Positions 44,146 to 52,077 of a stretch of 64,000 bases of DNA are shown piece by piece; position 1 is the first letter of the stretch; each line of letters opens with the position of its first letter. Both the position numbers and the translations under genes were made by a program. The notes beneath the pieces were generated by a model. It was not told the DNA's origin. It made no database searches and saw only the letters and a program-made list of their open reading frames with translations. This stretch comes from Alphaproteobacteria bacterium (GTDB taxonomy: Bacteria > Pseudomonadota > Alphaproteobacteria > Sphingomonadales > Sphingomonadaceae), in assembly GCA_018823325.1 (NCBI GenBank), contig JAHJIJ010000024.1, positions 83,355-147,354 of the forward strand, in the 5' to 3' direction.

Positions 44146-45764
44146 GCGAACAGTCCGTGGATATACCAGGCAGGCTGACCTGTTTCCCGCTCGTAAAGAC
44201 CGTGTCGGAAAAGCCAGAAACGGCGGCCGCGCGCATCCTCCACGCGGAAATAATCCCGCGTGAGCAGTGGGCGGGCGGGTGAAGATGACTTGTGCTCATC
44301 CCCTTCCATGCGTTTGCGTGTGACGCTTGGGGCAGGCTGGGGCAGGCGGTCGACTGGAACACGCCACCATTCGCCGGCGATCCGCTCGGGGCCTTCGAAG
44401 CGCTTCACCTCGTGCAAGGTGCGGCGCCAGCGAAAACGCCGGGGCGGCCCATCGGGGACTTCGGCCAGCACCTCGACAAGCTGGGGCGGATCGAACAGAT
44501 GAAGCGGACGGAGAGGCGGCTCCCCCGTGGGCGATATCGGCCAGGGCAGGGGATCGATCGTTTCGCTCGCCGGCAAGGTCAGGGCCTGCTGTTCGGGAAT
44601 GTGGCTGTCCCGCCGGGCGAAGCGGCGGACGCGGTGACGCCCCAGCCGGGTGCTCAGCCGATCGACCAACGCCGCCATGGCTTCCTCGCCGAGCTGGCCA
44701 CCTTCCAGCCCGAGCTGCGATGATCCCAAGGGTTCGACGACCGGCACGGCCAATCGCAGGAGATCGAAACCGAAGCCGGGGTCGAGAGGATCGGCAAGCG
44801 CATCGATGCGCTCACGAAACAAGCGGGCCGCCATGCCTGGGTCGCGCGTTGGCGATCCTGTTTCGATCAGAATTTCGCGCATCATGCCGTCGGTGCGATA
44901 AAGCCGCCCGACGAACTGACGCCCCCCTTGGTGGCGTTCCTCGAGAACAGCGGCCGCTTCGCGAACGAGATCATCGAGTATGGCCAAGACCGACTCGGTT
45001 CGCGCGACCGGCTCAGCGAACCGTCGCTCGAAGATCAGGGCGGGGAGCGCTCGGCGAGGAGAGATGCGGCTATCCGCATGGCCCAGCAGACGATCGAGCC
45101 TTGCCATCATCTCCGCGCCGAAGCGCGCAGCGAGCGGAGCTGAGGGGCGCGCAGCGAGATCGCCTAGTGTCTTCAACCCCGCACGGCGCAGCGCCGTTTC
45201 CGCCTCCTCATCCAGCCGCAGCGCAGCGATGGGGAGGCGGCGGACGGCCTGATGCTCGTCAAGTGCCGGCAGGGTCTGGAAACGGGCAAGCGCCTGTGCG
45301 GCATCTGGCGTTCCGGCGAAGGCGTGGCGCAGGTTCAGGCCGATGGCATCGAAATACCGTCCGATCTCCTCTGCCAGCGCCGCCTCGCTCCCTGACAAAT
45401 GTACGCAACCGGTAATGTCGAGAGTCACACCGTCGGGCGGATCCAGCTCGACCATCGGGGTCCAGCGATCGCAGCCGTCCGCAATACGCTCCAGCCAGAG
45501 CCGGTCGGCATGCGCATCATGCTCGGTTGCGACAAGCTCCGGAACGCGGGCGCGCGCGTCGGCAAGCGTGAGGCCAGGGCTAAGGCCCAGGCGAAGCGCA
45601 TGGGCATTGAGCGCCACGATGCGTATTGCGCCGCCCTGTTTCTCGATGAAGGCAATCGGCGCGTCAGCTGGCTTGCTGCCATGCGTCCTGTGCCAGCGAT
45701 CGGCCGGAAGCAGGGGGAACCATAGCGCCAGATAGCGTCGCTTCGTCAAAGCGGGCGCGGTCAC
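44142..45764 (-). CDS. imuB: ImuB, catalytically inactive Y-family polymerase homologue of the mutasome
   Basis: A 540-residue hub protein that links DnaE2 and ImuA to the beta clamp. The N-terminus RRYLALWFPLLPADRWHRT replaces the metal-binding DxD start of active Y-family polymerases, and the second acidic motif is LDITGCVHLSG rather than SxDE, so no polymerase activity is expected. Starts are uncertain: GTG at 45764 (used) or ATG at 45794. In either case the conserved N-terminus lies inside the imuA 3' end, a same-strand overlap of at least about 75 bp. It overlaps dnaE2 by 4 bp. Confidence 0.92.
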   Translation of the reverse strand: MTAPALTKRRYLALWFPLLPADRWHRTHGSKPADAPIAFIEKQGGAIRIVALNAHALRLGLSPGLTLADARARVPELVATEHDAHADRLWLERIADGCDRWTPMVELDPPDGVTLDITGCVHLSGSEAALAEEIGRYFDAIGLNLRHAFAGTPDAAQALARFQTLPALDEHQAVRRLPIAALRLDEEAETALRRAGLKTLGDLAARPSAPLAARFGAEMMARLDRLLGHADSRISPRRALPALIFERRFAEPVARTESVLAILDDLVREAAAVLEERHQGGRQFVGRLYRTDGMMREILIETGSPTRDPGMAARLFRERIDALADPLDPGFGFDLLRLAVPVVEPLGSSQLGLEGGQLGEEAMAALVDRLSTRLGRHRVRRFARRDSHIPEQQALTLPASETIDPLPWPISPTGEPPLRPLHLFDPPQLVEVLAEVPDGPPRRFRWRRTLHEVKRFEGPERIAGEWWRVPVDRLPQPAPSVTRKRMEGDEHKSSSPARPLLTRDYFRVEDARGRRFWLFRHGLYERETGQPAWYIHGLFA

Positions 45765-46455
45765 GATCCCATTCCAGGTGCCAGTATCCGCCATGAGGGC
45801 CGCCACGCTGGCGCAAAAGTTCCACAAGGAAGGACGGCCGGCCGGGTGCCTCCGCTTCCAGCGCGACAGAGGGTGCCGCGCAGATGCTCCAGCGCGTCTG
45901 TGCGGCGCTGGGACCGGGCTGGGCATCGATCCGCAGAAGTAGCGGAGTGACGCCTGAAGTCTCGGCTGCCAAAGTCAGGCGCCGGGTCGCGGTCAGATCG
46001 AGCGCGCGAGGGCTGCGCCACAGTTCGATCACCGCCGCTCCCACCGAGGCGCAGCGCACCACATCGACCGCGGCGCGGAGCAATGTCACTGGATCGGGCA
46101 ACACAACCAGCACGATCCGTCGCGGATCGACCCCGATCTCCGCTAGCCCTGGTCCATAAAGGCACCCCGTGCGCTCGACGGATTCCTCGCGCAGCCAGAA
46201 CAACGGTGCTCCGGCCTGGCTGGCCAAGCACGCCAACATCATCGCAAAACCGGACGCACTGCCATTGTCGGCAGGTTCCTTCGCAAAGAGTTCGTGCAGT
46301 CGCCCGCGGGCCAGACCACCGCCGATCGCCGCATCCAGGCCGGCATATCCAAGTGATGCCACCGCCGCGGCCTCCTTCGGCTTCTCGGCCCGAGCGATCT
46401 TCCTTTGTAGAGCGCATAGCGCATTCACCGATTCGATTGAACGAATGTTCTCCAT
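45664..46455 (-). CDS. imuA: ImuA, RecA-like component of the SOS mutasome
   Basis: A 263-residue protein distantly related to RecA. It has SLGYAGLDAAIGGGLARGRLHELFA, equivalent to the region before the RecA P-loop, and a later strand GAAVIELWRSP, without a canonical Walker A. It is required with ImuB for DnaE2-dependent mutagenesis. The ATG at 46455 lies within the LexA box. A GTG at 46428 (VNALCALQRKIARAE) would place the box just upstream and fits the family start equally well; neither has a good ribosome site. First gene of the cassette. Confidence 0.88.
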   Translation of the reverse strand: MENIRSIESVNALCALQRKIARAEKPKEAAAVASLGYAGLDAAIGGGLARGRLHELFAKEPADNGSASGFAMMLACLASQAGAPLFWLREESVERTGCLYGPGLAEIGVDPRRIVLVVLPDPVTLLRAAVDVVRCASVGAAVIELWRSPRALDLTATRRLTLAAETSGVTPLLLRIDAQPGPSAAQTRWSICAAPSVALEAEAPGRPSFLVELLRQRGGPHGGYWHLEWDRDRARFDEATLSGAMVPPASGRSLAQDAWQQAS

Positions 46456-46461
46456 ATGTTC
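46447..46461 (-). promoter_or_regulatory. LexA box (GTTC-N7-GTTC type) at the imuA start
   Basis: GTTCtccatatGTTC on the plus strand (GAAC-N7-GAAC on the minus strand) is an exact match to the direct-repeat LexA site of alphaproteobacteria. Flanking half-sites are also present: GAAC at 46439-46442, and a further GAAC starting at 46467 that forms an inverted pair with the second GTTC. It overlaps the annotated imuA ATG and should repress imuA-imuB-dnaE2 until SOS induction. Confidence 0.85.
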
Positions 46462-46922
46462 TAATCGAACATCTGCCGAGGCGAAGTCAAGGCCTGCGAC
46501 GCACCCCTATCAGATTGGTCGTCGTGCCAGCCTGTCGCCTTAGCGATGGCTTTTGTCGGAGACTTCCTCTGCTGATCGATCAATCAGCCCTGATTGCAGA
46601 GGGCGGCATAGATGAAGCTCGTCTGCCTGGAGAGAGAGTGCGGCTGTCCCAGAATGCGACAATCGCCACGCTCGTTGGCGGCCTCCGCAGCAAAAGAAGA
46701 ACAGCAGTATTCTGCCGTCTCAAGACCGCCTTTACTGCCGCGATGAAGTCGAAGACAGCTCTTGTCCATCAGGGATCGGGCTAATTTTCGCTGCGCCCTG
46801 AACGCGTCCCCCTGCGGGGATATATTCTGGCAGCCCAAACAGTGATTCTCTCCCGGACATAGCAACGAGCTGTGTTTCGCAACGTCGGCGGCCTGGTGGG
46901 ACGCCGGCCCGTTCACTTCGGC
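46462..46922. other. Gene-free stretch between imuA and the first RTX gene
   Basis: About 460 bases without a convincing gene. Short frames on the minus strand (46584-46916 and 46732-47019) lack ribosome sites and recognisable sequence. The region must hold the imuA promoter at its left end and the promoter of the first RTX gene towards its right end. A mild inverted pair (GGCGGCC/GGCCGGC type) near 46889-46911 is the only other structure I see before the start-codon hairpin. Confidence 0.5.
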
Positions 46923-46943
46923 TATTACTTCGGGAGAGTAATA
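46923..46943 (+). promoter_or_regulatory. Hairpin displaying the Shine-Dalgarno sequence of the first RTX gene in its loop
   Basis: TATTACT (46923-46929) and AGTAATA (46937-46943) are perfect complements separated by TCGGGAG. The Shine-Dalgarno GGGAG (46932-46936) is therefore in the loop, and the 3' arm ends on the base directly before the ATG at 46944. The AT-only arms stand out from the GC-rich surroundings. Such an element could tune initiation by temperature or by a binding protein; that role is inference. Confidence 0.65.
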
Positions 46944-49007
46944 ATGGCACGCTCACGTCTACCCAATGGCAGCTCCGATCCGACGCTGCCTCCTCCGCCG
47001 ACACCCACGCCACCGGCACCTCCGGCGACGCCGTGGATCATCGGCACCGACCTCAACGACGTCATCAACCTGCGCGAGCCCTCGTCGGCCGCGCATGTCC
47101 CGGCCAACGCCCGTGCTGGTGCTGGTCACGACTTCGTGATGGGTAACTTCAACCAGAACATCATCGAAGGCAATGACGGCAATGATACGCTGGTCGGCGG
47201 CACGGGGTCGAGTGTCCTCCCCGGCACCGACGACACGCGCATCGCCAGCGGTCAGGACTTCATCAAGGGCGGCGCCGGCAACGACGTCATCGTGGGCGAT
47301 GAGATCGACCCCGAGGCCGAGACGGTCGTTCCCGTCGAGAATGTCTACGACGGCAACGACCAACTCGAGGGTGAAGGCGGCAACGACCTGATGTACGGCA
47401 ATGGTGGCAACGACACCATGACCGGCGGAACCGGCAACGACACGCTCTGGGGCGGGTCGGGCAATGATGCCCAGGCCGGCAACGAGGGCAATGACGACCT
47501 CTACGGCGAATCCGGCAACGACACCCAGACGGGTGGATCGGGCGACGACTATCTCGACGGCGGTTCCGGCAACGACTGGCAGTACGGCAACGAGGGTCAG
47601 GACGAGATCACCGGCGGGTCCGGCAATGACAACCAGCGTGGCTCGGGCGGCAACGACACCATCAACGGTGACGATGGCGACGACACCTCGCGCGGCGGCC
47701 AGGGCAATGACCTGGTCTTCGGCGATGCCGGCAACGACACCATCTTCGGCGACGACGGCAATGACGCCCCTGGGGGCGACATTGGCAATGACGGCCAGGA
47801 AGATGGCGTCGATACCGATGAGGGTGGCGATGACACCCTGTTCGGCGGCGACGGCGACGATCGCATCGACGGCCAGCTCGGCAACGACTATGTTTCGGGC
47901 GATGCCGGCAATGACGATCTGCGCGGTGACACCGGCAACGACACGCTGCTCGGCGGCGCTGGCGCGGACTTCGTGCAGGCTGGTGCCGGCGATGACTTCG
48001 TCGAGGGCGGCGAGGGCAAGGACGTCCTCAACGGCGCCGATGGCTACGATACGATTCTCGGCGGTGCGGATGCCGACGAGATCTACGGCGATGCCGAGGC
48101 TGACACGCTCATCGGCGGCGCCGGCGACGACTTCGTCAACGGCGGATCCGGGAACGACTATCTCGAGGGCAATGGCGGCGACGACGCCATGAACGGCAAT
48201 GAAGGTGCCGACGACGTCTACGGCAACGAAGGCAACGATCTCATCCACGGTAACGAGGGTGATGACGGTGAAATCGGCGGCGTCGTCGGTCTCGTCGGCG
48301 GTGACGGCAACGACACCATCTACGGTGACGACGGCGATGACGACTTGTTCGGCGATGCCGGCAACGACTCGATGCTCGGCGGCAACGGCGATGACTATGC
48401 CGAAGGCGGTACCGGCAATGACTACATGAATGGTGAGAATGGCAACGACGCCTTCTATGGCGACGATGGCAACGACCTCATCTATGGCATGGCCGGCAAC
48501 GATACCCTCGAGGGCGATGCCGGTGACGACACGGTCTCCGGCGGTTCCGGGTCCGACCTGGTCGGTGGCGGCGACGGCAACGACTCGCTCGACGGTGGTC
48601 TCGACAACGACAGCCTCTGGGGTGACGCTGGCGATGACGACATCCAGGGCGGCCGTGGCGACGACTTCATCGATGGTGGTGACGGTGACGATGTGATGAC
48701 CGGCGGCGTCGGGCGTGACATCTTCGCCTTCTCGGTTGCCGACGCGGGAGATGACCTGATCACGGATCTCAGCCTCGCCAATCGCGACACGGTCCAGATC
48801 GACGTCGCCGACCCGCTGACCTTCAACCAGGGCCTGATCACCGTCACCGACGACGGCACGGATACGACCCTGATCTGGGGCACCGAAACGGTTGTCATCG
48901 AAGGTCTGACCGGCGGTTCCTTCGCGCTGCTCCAGTTCGACAGCGTGGCGGACGTCAATGCATTCAGCCAGGGTAACGCTGGCTATGACGTGATCCAGTT
49001 CGTCTGA
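46944..49007 (+). CDS. RTX calcium-binding repeat protein 1, type I secretion substrate
   Basis: A 687-residue acidic protein with no Sec signal. Layout: a short N-terminus with a proline run (PPPPTPTPPAPP), a module WIIGTDLNDVINL to MGNFNQNIIEG (residues 31-75), several dozen nonapeptide repeats of the form GGxGxDxUx (about 75-592), and a C-terminal ~95-residue domain (DLITDLSLANRDTVQIDVADPLTF to GYDVIQFV). This is the usual RTX plan, with folding on Ca2+ outside the cell and export by the C-terminal signal. No protease, lipase or toxin domain is seen, so a structural or adhesive role is inferred. It is paralogous to the second RTX protein. ATG at 46944 with GGGAG in a hairpin loop. Confidence 0.9.
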   Translation: MARSRLPNGSSDPTLPPPPTPTPPAPPATPWIIGTDLNDVINLREPSSAAHVPANARAGAGHDFVMGNFNQNIIEGNDGNDTLVGGTGSSVLPGTDDTRIASGQDFIKGGAGNDVIVGDEIDPEAETVVPVENVYDGNDQLEGEGGNDLMYGNGGNDTMTGGTGNDTLWGGSGNDAQAGNEGNDDLYGESGNDTQTGGSGDDYLDGGSGNDWQYGNEGQDEITGGSGNDNQRGSGGNDTINGDDGDDTSRGGQGNDLVFGDAGNDTIFGDDGNDAPGGDIGNDGQEDGVDTDEGGDDTLFGGDGDDRIDGQLGNDYVSGDAGNDDLRGDTGNDTLLGGAGADFVQAGAGDDFVEGGEGKDVLNGADGYDTILGGADADEIYGDAEADTLIGGAGDDFVNGGSGNDYLEGNGGDDAMNGNEGADDVYGNEGNDLIHGNEGDDGEIGGVVGLVGGDGNDTIYGDDGDDDLFGDAGNDSMLGGNGDDYAEGGTGNDYMNGENGNDAFYGDDGNDLIYGMAGNDTLEGDAGDDTVSGGSGSDLVGGGDGNDSLDGGLDNDSLWGDAGDDDIQGGRGDDFIDGGDGDDVMTGGVGRDIFAFSVADAGDDLITDLSLANRDTVQIDVADPLTFNQGLITVTDDGTDTTLIWGTETVVIEGLTGGSFALLQFDSVADVNAFSQGNAGYDVIQFV
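47166..48720 (+). repeat. Tandem RTX nonapeptide-encoding repeats of RTX protein 1
   Basis: Degenerate ~27-bp tandem units encode GGxGNDxxx; the hexamer ggcaac followed by gac recurs throughout. Spacing is irregular where loops are inserted, for example around DDGEIGGVVGLVGG and DEIDPEAETVVPVEN. The antisense strand stays open for the same reason, producing a long spurious frame. The repeats are coding, not CRISPR-like. Confidence 0.9.
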
Positions 49008-49044
49008 TCCCACCAGACGACAGCCGATCACGCGGCCAGGGGAA

Positions 49045-49070
49045 GGAGGGCGACGCGTCGCCCTCCTTTT
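49045..49070 (+). terminator. Rho-independent terminator of RTX gene 1
   Basis: GGAGGGCGAC (49045-49054) pairs perfectly with GTCGCCCTCC (49057-49066) around a 2-base centre and is followed by TTTT. It lies 38 bp after the stop codon. RTX gene 2 is therefore probably transcribed from its own promoter. Confidence 0.9.
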
Positions 49071-49581
49071 CATTATGTTCATCGAGTTCGCTGCCGCGCA
49101 GTTCGAACCCGGCCGGTCATCATGACTTGGCCCTCCAGTCGCTGCACACGGCTACGCCAATCAATCCATCATCGCTTTCCATAGAGTGCGTGCAGGGCTG
49201 AGGTTGCCCTGATCCCGGACCGACGAGTCGCGGCCTCCTGCCGGATACGGAGGGAGGCGTGTCGGCGCGCGCCCGACCGGCGAGCGATGTGCCAGATCCC
49301 CTTGATCTTCAGGCGCGTCGTTTTGCGCCCAGGCAGGGGCATGTCCCATTCCGGGGGCCGAGAACCATCGCCATTAGCCATGGACTCGCGCTCTCCAGCG
49401 CAACCGATGTCTGCAATGTCTCCCGAAGCGTACGGATTCTTCTGTATCGATCTGGGACAGCGAACATGGAAGTTGTTTCGATGTCCCCCGTTGGGGGGAG
49501 GATTGCCGGCCAGAAGCGTGCATCCCCTCTCATGGAGACGAAGCGCGGGGGCTTGGCTCCCATGTGGGGACGAGGATTCAC
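49071..49581. other. Gene-free stretch between the two RTX genes
   Basis: About 510 bases with no supported gene. Frames on the minus strand (49161-49349, 49169-49381, 49309-49581) have no recognisable content or ribosome sites. A compact hairpin CCCCC-GTT-GGGGG lies at 49485-49497, about 85 bp before the second RTX start, and GAGGA at 49571-49575 is the ribosome site for that gene. The promoter of RTX gene 2 should be here; I could not fix its position. Confidence 0.5.
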
Positions 49582-52077
49582 ATGTTCAGTTTGCGTCCAG
49601 TTGAGGGAGGATCGTTGCGCGGAGGCCCGGGTGCCGTCACGCCGGTCCAGCCGGCCCGGCCGTTCTTCAATCTCGACCTGTTCGCCCCGTCGCGATCAGC
49701 GGCGCAAGGCGACGAGGGCGATCTCGGTGCGCCGGACGTCGATCCTTCCGAAAACCCGGATCCTGGCGGCTCGGATGGCGATCCGCCGGTGGATGGCGGA
49801 TCCGGTGACGGAAACGGAAATGATGGCGGCAGCAATGGACAGGATGGTGGCGGCAGTGGGAGTGGCGGCTCCGATCCTGACGGTCCGCCTGCAGGCGGTG
49901 GGGCAGCGCCCGGCGACGGTGGTGCCGGCGGCGGTTCAGACGGCGGTGGCTCGTCGTCGGGGGGCGGGTCTGCAGGCGGCAATCCCGGTGGCGGCGAAGG
50001 CCAGCCCGATCCGGATCCCGACGAGGAAGACACGGGCGGAACCGGGAGCACAGGCGGGACTGGGGGTACGGGTGGGACCGGGAACCCGGGTGACACTGGT
50101 GGTACAGGTGACACGGGCGGTACGGACCCGACCGCCCACAGTGGGTCCGGCCGCCCCCGCCTTGTTCCCGGCGTGGCGCAGGGTGGCGTGGTGGCCCCGC
50201 TGCCGCCCGGCCTGCTGATAGACGGCGCGCAGATCATCGGGACCGACTCGCTGGAGACGATCGATCTCGCCAACGCCGGCCTCCCTCACAATGCGCGCGG
50301 CGGCGGCGGCGATGACATGATGCTCGGCACCTTCGCGCAGAACTGGATGCGCGGCGACGAAGGCGGCGACCTTCTGATCGGCTATTCGGGAGGCGCCGGC
50401 GGCGCGGGCGACCGGCTCGAGGGCGGGGATGGCGACGACACGCTCATTGGCGACGATTTTGACGGCAGCAACATCAGCCTGCTCCACGGCGTCGAGCATG
50501 AGGGCGACGAGGATGACGAGCTCCACGGTGGAGCGGGCCATGACCTTGCCTGGGGCGGTGGCGGCAATGACAGCCTCTCCGGCGAAGATGGCAATGATGT
50601 TCTCTACGGCGGGTCTGGCGACGACTTCCTGAGTGGCGGCGCCGGCAATGACCAGATTCGCGGCGGTGCAGGCAATGACGTCATCTGGGGTGGTGCCGGT
50701 GACGATCTGCTTCTGGGTGAGGGCGGCGACGACGTCATTCACGGTGAGGCCGGCAACGATACGATCATGGCCGATGGCGGACATGACAGTCTGTTCGGCG
50801 ATGAGGGCGATGACAGCATCGATGCCGGTAGCGGTGACAATATCGTCCATGGCGGTGAGGGCAACGACCGCATCGTGAGCGGGGATGGCCGTGACCTTGT
50901 TTTCGGCAATGCCGGCGACGACAGCATCCTCGGCGGCGCCGGGATGGATCGCATCGACGCTGGGCTGGGCGCGGACCGGGTGGAAGGCGGCGTGGGCGAT
51001 GACGATCTGCGCGGCGATACCGGTGCCGACACGATACTCGGCGACGATGGCCACGATTATATCCAGGGCGGGGGCGACAATGACCAGCTGTTCGGCAACG
51101 AAGGCAATGATCTGATCGACGGTGCCGACGGGGCCGACCTGATTTCGGGCGGCGCCGGCAATGACAGCCTGTTCGGTGCCGCAGAGGATGACAGCGTCTC
51201 CGGCGGCGATGGCGACGATCAGATCGACGGGGGCGATGGGAATGACATCCTCTCGGGCGATGCCGGCGGCGACATCATCCTCGGTGGCAGTGGCGCAGAT
51301 CTGCTGGATGGCGGCGACGGCAGCGACAGCATCGACGGCGGCTCCGACGCGGACACCATATCGGGTGGGAGCGGGAACGACGTGCTGCGCAGTGGCCAGG
51401 GCGCCGATTTTATCGATGGCGGTCACGGTGCCGACATCATTCACGGCGAAGAAGGCAATGATACGCTCCATGGCGACTGGGGTGCCGACACCATGGTCGG
51501 AGGAGATGGCGACGACGATCTCTCTGGCGGCCGCGATGCAGACGACCTTTATGGCGGTGCCGGCGACGACTGGCTGATGGGCGAGGAAGACGACGATCTT
51601 CTGGAAGGCGGCGCAGGTCACGATGGTCTCGAGGGGGGAAGCGGCGAGGATGCCCTCTATGGCGGCGCCGGCAACGACGCGTTGTTCGGTGACAGCCATG
51701 ACGACCTTCTGGAGGGTGAAGATGGCGATGACCGGCTGGCCGGCAACGATGGCAACGACACGCTGGTGGGTGGATATGGATCGGATGTGTTCGTGATCGA
51801 TCTCGACGACGACCATGGTCTCGACCTGATCGGCGACTTCAGTCTCGCCGAGCGGGACCGCATCGTGCTCGACGTGGAGGATCCCCTGACCTTCGACATC
51901 GAACAATTGCGCATCATCGATGACGGTAACGACATTCATCTGGTCATCGGAGATCAGGAGATTGTTATCGGTTCATTTACCAGTGGCGGCTTTGCCGTGC
52001 TGGGTATAAATAGCATCGATGAGCTCAATGCACTGAGCCAGGGGGTGGGCGGCTATGACATGGTCGTCTTTGAGTAG
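49582..52077 (+). CDS. RTX calcium-binding repeat protein 2, type I secretion substrate
   Basis: An 831-residue paralogue of RTX protein 1. Layout: about 55 residues with FFNLDLFAPSRS, a long Gly/Ser/Asp/Pro-rich disordered linker (about 56-186, including many GGTGGTGG-like runs), a module IIGTDSLETIDL to MLGTFAQNW like that of RTX 1, RTX repeats (about 241-732) and a C-terminal ~95-residue domain. That domain matches RTX 1 closely (FSLAERDRIVLDVEDPLTF versus LSLANRDTVQIDVADPLTF). It has no Sec signal and no enzymatic domain. The ATG at 49582 is set by GAGGA 6 bp upstream. Its 3' end overlaps the M23 gene by 23 bp. Confidence 0.9.
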   Translation: MFSLRPVEGGSLRGGPGAVTPVQPARPFFNLDLFAPSRSAAQGDEGDLGAPDVDPSENPDPGGSDGDPPVDGGSGDGNGNDGGSNGQDGGGSGSGGSDPDGPPAGGGAAPGDGGAGGGSDGGGSSSGGGSAGGNPGGGEGQPDPDPDEEDTGGTGSTGGTGGTGGTGNPGDTGGTGDTGGTDPTAHSGSGRPRLVPGVAQGGVVAPLPPGLLIDGAQIIGTDSLETIDLANAGLPHNARGGGGDDMMLGTFAQNWMRGDEGGDLLIGYSGGAGGAGDRLEGGDGDDTLIGDDFDGSNISLLHGVEHEGDEDDELHGGAGHDLAWGGGGNDSLSGEDGNDVLYGGSGDDFLSGGAGNDQIRGGAGNDVIWGGAGDDLLLGEGGDDVIHGEAGNDTIMADGGHDSLFGDEGDDSIDAGSGDNIVHGGEGNDRIVSGDGRDLVFGNAGDDSILGGAGMDRIDAGLGADRVEGGVGDDDLRGDTGADTILGDDGHDYIQGGGDNDQLFGNEGNDLIDGADGADLISGGAGNDSLFGAAEDDSVSGGDGDDQIDGGDGNDILSGDAGGDIILGGSGADLLDGGDGSDSIDGGSDADTISGGSGNDVLRSGQGADFIDGGHGADIIHGEEGNDTLHGDWGADTMVGGDGDDDLSGGRDADDLYGGAGDDWLMGEEDDDLLEGGAGHDGLEGGSGEDALYGGAGNDALFGDSHDDLLEGEDGDDRLAGNDGNDTLVGGYGSDVFVIDLDDDHGLDLIGDFSLAERDRIVLDVEDPLTFDIEQLRIIDDGNDIHLVIGDQEIVIGSFTSGGFAVLGINSIDELNALSQGVGGYDMVVFE
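50302..51780 (+). repeat. Tandem RTX nonapeptide-encoding repeats of RTX protein 2
   Basis: Degenerate ~27-bp tandem units encoding GGxGNDxUx, with ggcaatgac as the commonest form, versus ggcaacgac in RTX gene 1. The difference in synonymous codon choice suggests the two genes have diverged without recent gene conversion across the repeats. An antisense frame stays open through them and is spurious. Confidence 0.85.

Noticed and set aside
47166..48720. Tandem repeats considered as a CRISPR array or satellite
   Set aside because: The unit is about 27 bp, degenerate, without spacers, and in frame with RTX nonapeptides.
49161..49381. Short minus-strand frames between the RTX genes as a small protein or transposase remnant
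   Set aside because: No ribosome site, no recognisable domain, and the two frames overlap each other; no inverted terminal repeats were seen.
46959..51939. Long minus-strand open frames across both RTX genes (46959-49082 and 49936-51939)
   Set aside because: They mirror the RTX repeats: GGxGND codons read backwards give valine/isoleucine/alanine-rich repeats. The sense strand has ribosome sites, shared terminal modules and family motifs.
46944..52077. RTX genes as haemolysin-type toxins or secreted proteases/lipases
   Set aside because: There is no acyltransferase gene, no hydrophobic pore domain, no HExxH and no GxSxG in either protein.
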